Of a stretch of DNA of 64,000 bases, positions 26,397 to 37,592 are shown in pieces (the stretch's first letter is position 1; each line of letters starts with the position of its first letter). A program made the translations under genes and the position numbers. The stretch is from Sphagnum magellanicum (Eukaryota; Streptophyta; Sphagnopsida; Sphagnales; Sphagnaceae), in contig CM038919.1 of NCBI GenBank assembly GCA_021904315.1, positions 19,151,666 through 19,215,665 on the forward strand, written 5' to 3'. The notes beneath the pieces are model-generated. The model was not told the origin of the DNA, did not search any database, and was given only the letters and a program-made list of their open reading frames with translations.

Positions 26397-26680
26397 CGGC
26401 ACTGGCTACATTTACATTAAAACTTATGCTAAGGCAAAGGAAGAATTATGGAAATTCAAATATTTCACCATGTAAAAATATAGTCTTCAAAAAATCCTCT
26501 AAAAAAAGAAACCAAAATCCTTCAAGATATTATAACTTTATAACTAATCTCAAGTTTCAACACAAGCCAAAATATCATCTTTCAAAAAACTTTAGATTCG
26601 TATAAAAATAGACCTATTACCTCCGGGCCAAAATCCCTTAAGCTACTATACTCTATAATGAATCTAAACACAATATCCAA
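26397..26680 (+). repeat. Dispersed repeat R1, copy 1 (in the inverted-repeat loop)
   Basis: This stretch of about 280 bases matches 37322-37592 in the same orientation. It has the same order of segments, among them agaattatggaa, tcttcaaaaaatcctct, caagtttcaacacaagcc, aaaatagacctatt and gccaaaatcccttaagctac. It has no coding content. Confidence 0.88.
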
Positions 26681-26779
26681 CAAAAACTGCTCCCAATTTT
26701 CACAATTTAGTTTCTCTCTTTATGATCAGCAAAAACACTTAGGGTTTTTCATTTAGCCTAGGGGGGTTTTTTTTTTTTT

Positions 26780-27150
26780 CAATTCTGTAGAGTAGGACTG
26801 GAGATCAACCATAAGAGGAATGAGCCAAATTTTGCTAGAGGTCACAATGGAAATTATGTAGCCTAAATTTTTTTTAGAATTCCTGAACATTTTTTTAATG
26901 GCTACCTCCATGAACTCATTGTCTAAATATGGTGACTTCTGACTTTTATTTCTTTTTTTTTCCCCTCAAATTTTTTTTTCATGATGCTCCAAAAGTGACC
27001 ATCGTCAGCTATAAGAGGAATTTAGCCAAATCTGGCTACAAGAAAAATAGAAAAAAAGAAATTCTAAGAATTCTATTAGATGTTGGTGAACCACTTCAAC
27101 CTATTAGCTGCATATGGGGTTTTTTCTTTTAGGGCGAAATTTCGCCATCT
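26780..27150. repeat. Palindrome-centred dispersed repeat, two copies
   Basis: Two divergent copies of a short repeat (26785-26860 and 26994-27045) carry the ata-agaggaat-TAGCCAAAT-TGGCTA core. A separate palindrome, GGCGAAATTTCGCC, follows at 27133-27146. Related copies are at 31300-31370, 52095-52140, 52385-52520 and 62490-62650. Confidence 0.65.
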
Positions 27151-28245
27151 GCTGATTTTTAGTTTTCTTTTTCAGATAATGGCCAAAAAGGTGTTTTTGG
27201 TTTTTCTAGTCGCCAAATATAAATGTTCTAATAAATAAGTGGCCAGGTTTCTGTATTAAGTTTGAGTAGGTAGCCAAGAATACAGAAGGATGCTTAATTT
27301 TTTATTTTCATATTTTTTCAATGGCTAGATTTGGTGAAATCGTCTTATGGATGATCGCCACTTCAGCAAAATTGAGAAAAAAACAAGCATTGCCCTGTCA
27401 AAAATGGCTTTTTATGAAAATTTAAATTATGAAGAAAATTATGTATTTATTAGAAAACCAAACCAGTCTTTCCTTTTGGTGCAAAACTTAGCACTCTTGT
27501 CAAAAAAATTGAATTTTTCCCTCAAATTCAATGCTTTTCTACTACAGACTTGAAACCACCAAAAAAACCATGGTTGAAATAGATAGCCAAAAAAAAAAAA
27601 ATTTAATCTCATTTTTTCATTTCATGTTTTCTTAATAGTCATAGTGTGGCCTGTGTCATTGGCCCAAGTGTGAACCCACTACAAAATAGGAAACTCAACA
27701 TGTGAACATTGTTTTGCAATGTATGTATCAATTTTTTTGAACAGCCAAATATGAAATGAAATCATGCTTGAATTGAATGATAAGCCTTCAAGTGTTACCA
27801 TGTCCTCAACTGATTTTTCCTTCCAAAACTTGGTTTTTTGGAATTTATTTGAATTTTCAGTGGTAGAAATCACTTAAAAATCAATATCTCCCACATTCTG
27901 AATCCAAATCTTACCCAAAAAATTCCATTAAATCCTACTCATCAAGATCTTTCGAAAACCACCAAAGACGCGTTTCATTTCCTTCGAAATTTTCAACTAC
28001 CAAGAACTTTTGCACCACCAAGAACTTTTGCACCGCAAGTCTAAACATTATGGAACCAAGCCCATGCATCCCTCCTCGTCTAGAGCTTTCCAAAGACACC
28101 AAGAACATGATCTGAAGCATGAAGCATCCAGGTTTGGTGGATCTCATAACTACAAAACAAAACAAACTACCTTCCTTCATAGACATCACCACCTCAGCTA
28201 CATCACAGAAGAAATATAACTAAATAAAGTACTGATTCCTATAAA

Positions 28246-28610
28246 TGTACCCAAAACCAGGGATGTTTTTTTTCTTTGTCCAATTCTGTGATATTGAGAA
28301 TTTGACGAATATTTTCAAAAATAGCCATGGAAAACTCACCCAAAACAAGGGATTTTTTTTGTCAATTTTGAGATATGGAGAATTTTGGCAATTTTTTCTT
28401 TAAAATACCCCAAATAAAGTGCCCAAAACCAGAGTTTTTAATTTTTTGCAATTTTGTGACATGGAGAATTTGGCGAATTTTTCCCCCAAAAATAGCAAAA
28501 TGAAGTTACCCAAAACCAGGGGGTTTTTTTTCTCCTAATTTATGTGTGATATGGCGAAATTGTCCCAAAAAATAGGAAAATTAGTTGAATTCTCACTAGA
28601 AAACAAAAAT
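28246..28610 (+). repeat. Tandem repeat, about four units of 80-90 bases
   Basis: Units start near 28249, 28337, 28418 and 28508. Each has cccaaaaccaggg, a T tract, then attttgtgatatggagaatttggcgaatttt and an A-rich tail. The units have drifted in length and sequence. Confidence 0.8.
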
Positions 28611-29255
28611 TTCCCAAATGTTTTCTCCAGAAAACGACAAAATTTCTCTGAGGAAGAGGGGGGGCAGCACCCCAGAAAAAAAGGAAAAAATAACGCACTG
28701 CCCAAAACCCTACATCACTGATTCAGTGCATGCAAGAGTAGAGAGATCCTCTAGGGTTTAAGAAGCGCCACACGGGAAGGGATTTGTGTGGTTTAATGCG
28801 GAAGTCTTGCGTCTTCTTCTTCTTCTTAAACTCGGAAGAAAGACGCGAAGATTTTGAAATCTTTCTCTCAAATTTTTGAAGAAAGAAATAGGCGAAGATT
28901 TTGCATTCTTCTTATTCAAAATTTCACAAAATGTCACGAGATCCTATTTCTGTAGCCGTTTTGACAAGCTTTCCGGGTGGGTTCTCCGAGTTTCTACAGC
29001 ACTTGTTGTGACCGTCCAACAACCCAACCGTCTTCTTCGCCGTTGTTGTTATAAGAAACTCTCGCAATTTCTGCGATTCAGGAAGTCTAACCGGAAATTC
29101 ACACCTGTCGTGGTTGCACTACTACTGCCAGTCTTGACAAAAGCTTCCAATCCTTTGGAACGAACCGGAGTCGTAAATTGCTGAAGCGAGAGAGAGAGAG
29201 AGTTGATCGTCTCAGGATTCGCCCTATAAATCTAGTACTCGCGATTCCTTCCACA
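28611..29255 (+). promoter_or_regulatory. Upstream region and 5' leader of the GCK-domain gene
   Basis: The DNA becomes less AT-rich from about 28730, as expected near a gene start. A GA tract lies at 29186-29201, about 55 bases before the start codon. No in-frame ATG occurs between it and 29256. Confidence 0.45.
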
Positions 29256-30312
29256 ATGGTAAACATGGCGACGAAAGAGGAAGTGAGCATCAACAATCCT
29301 GACGAAACGCTGAAGAGAGATGCCAGAAGCGCAGTGAAATCAGACAACGGTTTCAAGCAAGAGGAAGGCGTGATGGCAGCAGAGGAAGAAGAAGATGTGC
29401 CACCAGCTGAGGAAGCGGAAGTTCCAGAGGTGCTGATGGTAAAGCGAGTGGTGGTTGAGAAAGTAGTGGTGACTCCCGAGCTTTTGTTGGACGAAGACGA
29501 GCAGCGGCAAGAGGAGGAGGAAGGTGCTGGCAGCGTCGTGGTGCCAGAAGGAGAAGAGGAGGACATAGTGCTACTACCAGAAGAGGTGGTGGTAGTGCTG
29601 GAGACAGCTGTGGTTGCAGAGGCAATTGCTGCTATTGTGGATCCTGAGGTTTTGTTGCACGCAGGTGGTGGTGATGATGCAGCAGCAGCAGCAGCCAGTG
29701 CTCATGTAAGAGGAGGAGATGAAGCTTTGCAAGAAAGAAAGGTAAGTACATGGATTTCTTTTGCACCAATTCCAGAGCCTTCAACATCAGAAACAGAAGA
29801 AGTTCTATCCAGTTTTCTTCAAGCACCCAAATACTCGAGAATGAATTTGCTTTTCTTGCTGCAATGTTTTCTTGATGAGAGAGATTGCACTTGCATCCCA
29901 GGAAACTCTAAGAGCTGTGAGTACAATTTGTGTGAAGTTTTTGTGAGGGAATTTTATGAGATGGGTTTTCTGGCAGGGCAAAGAGAACGAGGAGGAGAAA
30001 GAAGAAGAGGAATGCCCTTTCTGTGTGTACATGAGGGCAGGACCATGTGGAAAGATCTTCTCAGAGTGGGAGAGATGTGTGGAAGAAGCTGAAGAATCAA
30101 GCACCAACATTGTGGAGAAATGTACAGCAGTGACACATCATTTGAAAGATTGCATGGAAATGCATCCTGAGTATTACGGACCTGTACTATGGGCAGAGAA
30201 AGCTATGGAAGAAGAGCAACAAGCAGCAGCAGCAAGAGAGAGGACCAACAAACAGGAACCTGCATTAAGAGCCTCCAAAGCTCAAAAAGCAACAGCAGGT
30301 GCTCCAGCCTAG
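29256..30312 (+). CDS. GCK domain-containing protein
   Basis: The GCK domain is a small Cys-rich plant and algal module of unknown biochemical role. Two exons (29256-29741 and 29977-30312) join in phase 0 across a GT-AG intron and give 273 residues. Residues about 1-160 are acidic low-complexity sequence with Val/Glu runs and a short poly-Ala stretch. The domain spans about residues 173-235: it opens with CPFCVYMRAGPCGKIF, has WERCVEEAEE, VEKCTAV and LKDCMEMH, and ends near YYGPVLW. The spaced cysteine pairs suggest a helical hairpin like CHCH proteins, which is an inference. The tail (about 235-273) is Ala, Gln and Lys-rich. ATG 29256 is the first ATG in frame; ATG 29265 is an alternative. 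No targeting signal is evident. Confidence 0.88.
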
Positions 30313-30477
30313 GCAGCAACAACAACAAACATACTCCAAAAGTTTTGCACGTCAATATCTAGACAACAACCAACAACACCCAACAACAACAACAATGAAA
30401 ATCCATTACAACAAGTTACCTACATTTGAAAAGCTCCAAGAACCAACATGGAAAATGAAAGGTACGATACATTCTCA

Positions 30478-30513
<36 letters not shown>

Positions 30514-31100
30514 ACTCTTTTTGTTAATCTCCAATTTTGAAACTCAGTTTTTGTAAATTAGGTCTAGGAACCATATGTTATTCTCACACACAAAGCTCTC
30601 ATCATCAAGAGAGAGAGACACACATACATACACAATTGCACAAAGAGAGACACAAAGAGAGAGATCATTCTGTAGGTCATTACAGAAAGAAGAACAAAGG
30701 AAGCAGGTGTGGTTTGGGAGGTGGGATGACAAAGGCTTGTAGCTTGAGGAGTGCAGCTTTGCGCCTTCTCCTCTTCCTTCATTGGCTCACACGGATGTGA
30801 GTCCCCTCCTCTTGCACAAGATTTGAAGCGAAGAAGATTTTGACAGGTAAATAATTCTGTATCCACTTTGTGTTTGATGGCAATGGGAGCTCCATAAAAA
30901 TTATACACGTACTTATGTGTATAGTGTAAATACTTTCTTGTAATTGAATCGCCGTTGTAAATGAATCTAGCGCATCATTTGGTTTCATTTTGTTCAGGTG
31001 TTGTTGAACCCTTTTGGAGTAATGTATTGTTATATGTTTTCCCTTAGCAAACTTGCAAGCTCATTGCCTTCTCATAAAATCCCTTCTAGGTTTTTTTCAG
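30313..31100 (+). other. 3' flank of the GCK-domain gene with microsatellites
   Basis: Probably 3' untranslated region at first. It contains a (CAT)n tract at 30478-30509 and GA/CA-rich repeats at 30600-30665. No coding sequence was recognised. Confidence 0.5.
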
Positions 31101-31299
31101 TCTAAATGGAGGAGCTCTTATTTTCAGTAATTTCACCCAGTCCTATACAAAGGGTTTTTCCACCTGTACAGTAGTTATTACATTCTTTGTAATACTTGGC
31201 ATATGGGCCATAGAACCCTCCAGACCACTTTGTAGGCATGGATCTTGGCCATTGAAAATCGATGCCCGAAATTTCCCTGTAATGCCCATCCTTCATAAG

Positions 31300-31370
31300 A
31301 AGAGACTTAGACTAAAGTGGCAATCATTCAGAAGAAGATTTAGCCAAATTTGGCTATAACCTAGGTTATA
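31300..31370 (+). repeat. Palindrome-centred dispersed repeat copy
   Basis: It reads aaagtggcaatcatt followed by TTAGCCAAATTTGGCTATA. The same order of segments is found at 62510-62555, where aaagtggcgatcatt precedes the palindrome. Confidence 0.65.
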
Positions 31371-32080
31371 ACCATATTTTGAAATGCCCCCTTCTATAAT
31401 CTCCCTTACACTCCTACATGAGAAGGAAAAAACTTGAAAAATATTTTTTCAAATACCCTCTCAAAATTTCCACCTCTTTCTCACATACCTTTGGAATCTA
31501 ATTCACTGATTAGACTTTCAATTGAAGCTAAACAATCATAAAAATTCGAATTTAAAGTTTAATTTAACCATTAGAATACATTCCATAAAATTTCAAAAAT
31601 GACTATAAAATTTATATTTACATTAAAAAAATTTAATCAATAATGCTCTCTTTATCATTATTCTTACTTATTTCTTACATACACTTTGAAAACTTTCCTT
31701 TCAAAGTGAAACTAAAACAACCTTTCACATCAAAAAAATTTACAAATAGAACTTAAAATTTTCATAAATTTTTGAAATTAGAATATCATAAAGTAAAATT
31801 TACCCATTAATTTAACTTTATTTTTACCTTTCAAAAAAATAATTTGATTAAAATTTGATTCACTCATTTATTTTCACATTAAAAGTGATAATGTGTTCAC
31901 CTTTATAAAACTATTTTTCATGTAAAATGATTCTAAATATTACATTACATTATTTGCCATTTTTGATGTTTGCAAATAATAATTTATGTTTTTTTATTTT
32001 ATTTTTACATTGTATAAATCATAGGTATAAATAATGAAAATAAGAAATAATGCAATTGAAATCATAATAGAAGTTATCTA
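31371..32080. other. AT-rich DNA without a gene
   Basis: Very AT-rich sequence. I find no open frame of note and no clear repeat structure. Confidence 0.6.
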
Positions 32081-32084
32081 TGTT

Positions 32085-32560
32085 GGCCCAAGGTATATTT
32101 AAATAGGTTTAAATATGCTTATGTTGATACTAGGTAGACCTTTAAATTAACCTAGGTAGATTTATGTTGGCTTTAAATATGCTTAAATAGGCGTAGGTAA
32201 ACTTATGTTGACACTAGGTAGACCTTTACATAAAGTTAGGTAGGCCCTAAATATGTTTAAATAGGCCTAGGTAAGGTTACGTTGACACTAGTTAAACCTT
32301 TAGATAAACCTAGGTAATGTTATGTTGGCTTTAAGTATGTTTAAATAGGTTTAGGTAAGTTTATGCTGATATTAGGTAGACCTTTACATAAACCTAAATA
32401 GATTTATGTTGGTTTAAGTATGTTTAAATAAGCTTAGGTAAGCTTATGTTGACATTCAAAAGACTTTTAAATGAACCTAGGTAAACCTATGTTGACCTTA
32501 TGTACATTTGAATAGGCTTAGGTAGGCTTTAGATTAACCTAATTTACTTAGGTTTATTTA
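32085..32560 (+). repeat. Minisatellite, about five units of roughly 80 bases
   Basis: The phrase atgttgacactaggtagacct recurs with drift near 32121, 32204, 32279, 32363 and 32445. Between these, aaacctaggtagatttatgttgg and taaatatgtttaaataggc also repeat. Spacing is 74-85 bases. Confidence 0.85.
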
Positions 32561-32739
32561 TGTTAGGTTAAGTCAAGTGGGTTGAATGGGTTATTGGAAA
32601 ACACATTATTAATGTTTTCAAAATAATTTGAATTAATGGACCATTGTTGTTTTTATCCATATTGACATGTAGTTCTTGGGTTACGCACATCAATAAAAAA
32701 TAAAATGGTTGTGTAACTCACAATTAGTAACATGAAAAA

Positions 32740-33790
32740 AATGAGCTATCATGGATGTTAATGTTATAAGGTTCATTTTTTTGAATGTTCATTCATAACT
32801 TGTATTGAATTTATACCTAATTTTTAATTTAGTTTCAGTTCACTTTTCATTAAATCTTAATTCACTTCTCAATAATTTTTACTTAACTTTTAATTAATTT
32901 TTAATTAAATCTAAGTTAACTCCCAGTCAATTTCGAGTTAAATCTTAGTTAACTTCTAGTTAATTTTTAATTAACTTTTAGTTAACTCCAAGTTAATTTC
33001 AAACTAAAATTTAATTAATTTTTAATTAATTCTTCAATAACTCTTAGTTAATTCTTAATTAACTTTTAGTTATCTCCAAGTCAATTGCAAATCAAATCCC
33101 AATTAATTCTTAAATAATTCCTAGTTAATTTTTAATTAACATTTAGTTAACTCCCAATTAACTCCCAATCAATTTCAAGTTAATTCCCAGTTAATTCTTA
33201 ATTAATTCTTAATTAAATTTTAGATAACTCCCAATTAACTCTTAATCAACTTCGAATTCACTTTTAATCAACTTCAAGTTAAGTCCCAATTAACTTTCAA
33301 TTAATTCAAAGTAATTTCCAATTAAGTTTTAGTTAATTTTTTAATTAATTATTAATTAACTCTAGTTCACTCTAGTTAATTTTGAATTAAATCACAATTA
33401 ACTTTCATAATTGACTCATAGTTAAGAAGTTTTTCAAAGAAGTTTTTCAAAAAACTTATTTACTTAATGCACACATAAAAGGCTCTTTAAAAGTTTTTTT
33501 GAACTAAGTCTTCAAAGGGGTATAAATAGAAGTAGGACCACTCATTTCTTTCAATCTATTCAACACCAATTTTAAGCACAATTTTACACCATAACTTTGT
33601 CATGTTTTTTTTCATATTCATTTTTGCATATGTTAGCATGATAAAGATTTGTTTTCACGTTGGTTTTACACATCTCATGTTTTTGTTTTCGATTCTTATG
33701 TTCTTATTTTTGAATCATATAATTTTGTTTTGAATTTCTTGTTTGAAAATTAAACTTCAACCTTTTCTTTAACCTTTGTTCTTATGAATA
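32740..33790 (+). repeat. LTR-like repeat unit A
   Basis: The first of three homologous units in the same orientation. In order it has: a header (tttgaatgttcattcat, then aatttatacctaa) and about 600 bases of degenerate AGTTAA/TTAATT repeats. Next come a TATA-like ggggtataaataga near 33518 and a common tail (tctattcaacaccaattttaa, then caccataactttgtcatg). Units B and C share all four parts. A promoter-bearing LTR would look like this, but I could not find matching target-site duplications or primer-binding sites. Confidence 0.6.
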
Positions 33791-34249
33791 TTTATGTCCT
33801 TGACATAAACCTAACTACATAGCCAAAGCCCATGGACATGGTTACTAACCAAGCCTCGTGGAACCTTTCTTTCCACATAAAATTTGTTTTATTAGACTCA
33901 TTTTGGGGGGCTTTCACATAATTTTGTGGAAGGGATCATTTTTTAACCACCTTTCACACATGTGCTACATACTTTTATAATTATAAAAAAATTTATTGCA
34001 TTATTTTATAGAGGGTATGTGATTACAATAAAAAAGTTTGGAATGTTTTAGATCACAACCTAAAGGAATTACTAATGGTGGTTCATTCAAAGTAAGTAAT
34101 TTGTATAAAGAACTTAAGTTTTGAATTTTTTTTACAAAACTTGTAGCTGAAGTTGGTGAAATGTAAGTATATTTTTACTTCTTAAATGATGTGACATACC
34201 CATTATAAACATATTTGATGAAAATTTTCAAAAATAAATGTGACCCCAA

Positions 34250-34830
34250 TTGTCACGGATGCTAACATTATGCAATTCATTCATATGAATCTTCATTAGT
34301 GAACTTGTACTTAACTTCTAATTTAATTTTAGTTCAATTTTAGTTAACTTCTAATTAAGTTTTAATTCATTTCCAATTCATTTCCAATTATGTCCTAGTT
34401 CACTTCGAATTAAATTTTTAGTTCATTTTTAATTAACTCTTAATTCAATTTAATTCACTTCTAATTAAATTTCAATTCACCTTTAATTCACTTTTAGTTA
34501 AGTCTTGGTACATTCTCAGTTGAGTCTTAATTCATTCATAATTTACACATCGATACACATGGGCCACATATGGGTGAATATGGGTCACATGTGGGTTGGA
34601 AATTTTTTGAAAATTTTCTTTGAGTTAAATGCCCAATGGGTTTAAATAAAGATAGAATTACCAATTACTTTTAGTATGTTCAACATTAATTTGGGGTACA
34701 TTTTCTTGTCATAATTTTGTTATGTTTTTTTCATTTTTGTAATCAAATGTTGTTGAATTTTTGTTTTACACTTATCATGTTTTTATTTTTATTTTTCTTG
34801 TTTCATCATCTAGATTTGGGATTATGTTTG
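34250..34830 (+). repeat. LTR-like repeat unit B
   Basis: Shares the header (catatgaatcttcattagtg, acttaacttc), a shorter AGTTAA/TTAATT block of about 220 bases, and the tail (tagtatgttcaacattaattt, cataattttgttatg) with units A and C. The TATA-like sequence is altered here (gggtttaaataaagatag). Confidence 0.58.
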
Positions 34831-35264
34831 CCCTTGTTTTTATTTTGGTTTAAAAAATCTTGTAAACTTAATTGTCTTCGTGCTCATGACACCAATAAGA
34901 TGTGATTTGACAATTCAATGAATCATGGTCACGTGCTCATTAATAATGTTTTTGGGAGTTTGAACAATCGACTATGCATTTTGAAGAATTTCAATTGTAG
35001 AATTGATAAAGGTGGGAAAATCATCATGATTTATTATGTTCTTCACAATTTTTGCCAATTAATGGGCATGCCTAAGCTAATGGTGCAAAATGTATGACAA
35101 AAAATGGGTACATTGGTGGGATTTTATGGCCAACATGTTTTTAGTTATAGAAAAAGAAATGTAGTAAAAGAGGCTAATGAAATGATGTGTAATGCTCTAT
35201 TTGCATCATGGTTAAAACATTACACATTAACTTAACATTTTTTTTTATTACATGTAACATTACA

Positions 35265-35890
35265 TATTGTCATGAATGGTAATGCTATGGGTTTTACTCT
35301 TTTGAATGTTCATCCATGATTTGTAATGAACTTATACCTAATTCTTAATTTAATTTCAATTCACTATTAGTTAGTTTTTAATTAAGTTATAGTTCACTTT
35401 TAATTCACTTCTAGTTAACTTTTCATTCATTTATAGTTAAATTTTAGTTAACTTTCAACTAAGTTTGAGTTAAGTCCCAATTAAATTATAATTAATTTTT
35501 AATTAACTCCTAGTTAAATCATAGTTAATTCCTAGTTAATTCATAGTCAACTTTTAATTGGAAAGGTTTTTTAAAAACTTTTTTATTTGATGCACACATT
35601 GAAATTCCCTTATAAACTTCTTTGAGTTAGATTCTCAAAGGGGTATAAAGAAAAGTAAAACCCTTTATTTCCTTTAGTCTATTCAACACAAGTTTTAAAC
35701 ACGATCTTGCACCATAGTTTTGTAATGTTCTTTTCATTTTCATGTTTGCATATGTTAACAAAATAAAAATTTGTTTTCATGTTTGTTTTGCACATCTTGT
35801 GTTCTTGTTCTTAGGTCTTATCTTTTTGTTTTTGAATCACATAATTTTGTTTGGTTCTTGATTTGAAAGTTAAACATAGACCTTTATTTT
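35265..35890 (+). repeat. LTR-like repeat unit C
   Basis: The third copy: header (tttgaatgttcatccatg, gaacttatacctaa), an AGTTAA/TTAATT block of about 200 bases, ggggtataaagaaaag, then tctattcaacacaagttttaa and caccatagttttgtaatg. It is closer to unit A than to B in the tail. Confidence 0.6.
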
Positions 35891-36041
35891 AGCTTTTGTT
35901 TTCGTGGTTCTTCGTATTCCTAACACATATCATACAATGTTTCATGTTTGTTAACCCCATTTGAAAATAATTTTTAATTTATTTCATACCAAACTAAAGT
36001 ATAATGTTACATGCATTATTGGAAAAACACACACATGAGAC

Positions 36042-36810
36042 CTAATTCCCTTGAATAGCTCTTGGTTTTAGAACCTTAACAAAAAGAATTACAATTTGAA
36101 CTTGTGCATTTAAAAACTTTTTTACAGCTCGTTCAATTGTTTCTTTTTGTGCTTCAAGCTTAAGAATCTCAATTTTGTTTGAAGATTTTGCAAAACTTGA
36201 TAATGTTATACCAAGGTTATTTGCACCTACAAAATTTCTATGGTTTTTTAAAACATGTTTACGATTGACACCTTGTTGACGATAAAGACGAATGCAAGGA
36301 TTAAATAAGGATGCATTTACAAGCATTCCATGGTGTGGTGCGAATAGGAGAAAACATGTCACTTGATGGTGAAATTTTTTCACTTTGGTTTGGTGTGATG
36401 GTTAGCTTCTTCTGTACTTTGATGGGATGATGGGAATTTCCTGCTGGTATCCCCATATTTTCCCCCCTAGTAAATCATCTGCCTTTGCAATGCTTACAAG
36501 AATTTGACCTATGCAATCAAACCAACACCATTTTGAAGGTGCACTTCCGATGATTCCCACTTTTTTTTTTTGCAATATATTTTTTCTTGAGCTTCTCCCA
36601 TTTGTCCTTGACTTGGGCATGATTCCACACTAGCTCATATGGAAATGTCTTGGTCAACTTTGTTGCAATTTCCTCCAAATGAGCTTGCTTGAAATAGCCC
36701 TCGCCAATAACCAACAATTTCTCCTCAAAGCATTGTAAAAAAAAAAAAGTAGGTGCATCCTCACTCTAATCACAACCCTTGTTAGTAGCTTTCTTGAACT
36801 TTTCTGGACG
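36042..36810 (-). pseudogene. Broken Myb/SANT-like (trihelix-type) DNA-binding protein fragment
   Basis: Minus-strand reading gives CFEEKLLVIGEG, then AHLEEIATKLTKTFPYE, QVKDKWEKLKKKYIAKKK and, after a frameshift at the A tract near 36560, GSAPSKWCWFDCIGQIL and AKADDLLGG. The W-x-x-x-QVKDKWEKLKKKY pattern is typical of plant Myb/SANT-like domains, found in trihelix factors and in the accessory protein of PIF/Harbinger elements. A later frame (36042-36383) has LKLEAQKETIERAVKKFL, a likely coiled coil of the same protein. At least two frameshifts or stops break the gene, so it is a relic. Whether it came from a transposon or a host gene is open. Confidence 0.6.
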
Positions 36811-37321
36811 TGAGATAATTGTGGACATGAAAAACCGAATGCAAAAAACACATGTGGAACATGTAGGACCATAACATTATTAAATGAAATTGGAGAGTCC
36901 ATGAGAAGTTTGGTGAAAGAAAAATCTTCCATGGTTATGCACTTGAAAATGATTTGCGACATGTAGTTGTTTGTATTTAGTTTGGTTAAGAAATAAACAA
37001 TTTGAGGTGTGCACAAGAATGGACCCTAAACCCACTCACTACATAAAAAAAATATTTGGGCTCTGGAGGGGTTTTTTTTTACTCCGATAGGTTGTGGCTG
37101 AGCTACACCCCCTTGGCTACTCCTATGGGGAGCAAAATCTCCACAGCTAGCAGGCTGGCCTTTATGTGGCTGTCATAGCCACTTTTCTTGGTTGGGCTTG
37201 GTTGCACAGCCGTCATGTGCGTGGCACTTCCTTGGATATATGAGCATGATAACCACTTTGGCTATATCACAAAGTTGACCCTTAACAAAGAACCAAACAA
37301 ACAAGGGATGTGTCGAACTGT
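36811..37321. other. Non-coding stretch upstream of repeat R1 copy 2
   Basis: The minus strand may hold further decayed sequence of the Myb/SANT-like relic (EDFSFTKLLMDSPISF near 36930-36880). The part at 37060-37320 is less AT-rich but I recognise nothing in it. Confidence 0.4.
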
Positions 37322-37592
37322 GGCCTTACCCATTTACATTAAAATGTATCTTAAGGCAAATGAAGAATTATGGAAACTCAAATGTTTCACCATGCAGAAA
37401 TATTATCTTCAAAAAATCCTCTAAAAGAAACCAAAATCCTTCAAGATATTAGAACTCTATAACTAATCTCAAGTTTCAACACAAGCCAAACTTTCATCTT
37501 TCAAAAATCCTCATATAAAAATAGACCTATTGTTACCTAGGGGCCAAAATCCCTTAAGCTACTATACTCTATAATTAATCTAAACACTGTAT
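37322..37592 (+). repeat. Dispersed repeat R1, copy 2 (next to the ALDH22A1 promoter)
   Basis: About 270 bases in direct orientation relative to 26397-26680, sharing nearly all segments with small gaps. It ends about 250 bases before the ALDH22A1 start codon, so it adjoins or overlaps that promoter. Confidence 0.88.

Larger units (their letters stand above)
25888..28187. repeat. Long inverted repeat (fold-back structure), arms of about 0.51-0.53 kb
   Basis: The left arm (about 25888-26400) is repeated in reverse complement in the right arm (about 27660-28187). Matching landmarks are tatgaaggaaggtagtttgt against its complement near 28165-28186, the block with gcatgggctttggttcc near 26000 against 28047-28070, and cattgcaaaacaa near 26332 against 27710. 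The arms run in register over their whole length with scattered changes and small gaps; I judge them by eye to be roughly 80% alike. The loop is about 1.26 kb and AT-rich. Small open frames in the arms are mirror images of each other and do not look like a gene. Either a fold-back transposon or a local inverted duplication would explain it. Confidence 0.88.

Noticed and set aside
26177..26605. 142-codon open frame in the left arm of the inverted repeat
   Set aside because: The mirrored frame in the right arm is also open, but both are AT-rich, share no known domain, and the frame runs on into repeat R1.
29099..29625. Minus-strand open frames of 155 and 90 codons inside the GCK gene
   Set aside because: Ser/Pro/Leu-rich mirror of the acidic exon on the plus strand, which has the supported gene structure.
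33500..33800. A gene driven by the TATA-like ggggtataaata in unit A
   Set aside because: No open frame of useful length follows, and the same structure recurs in units B and C as a repeat.
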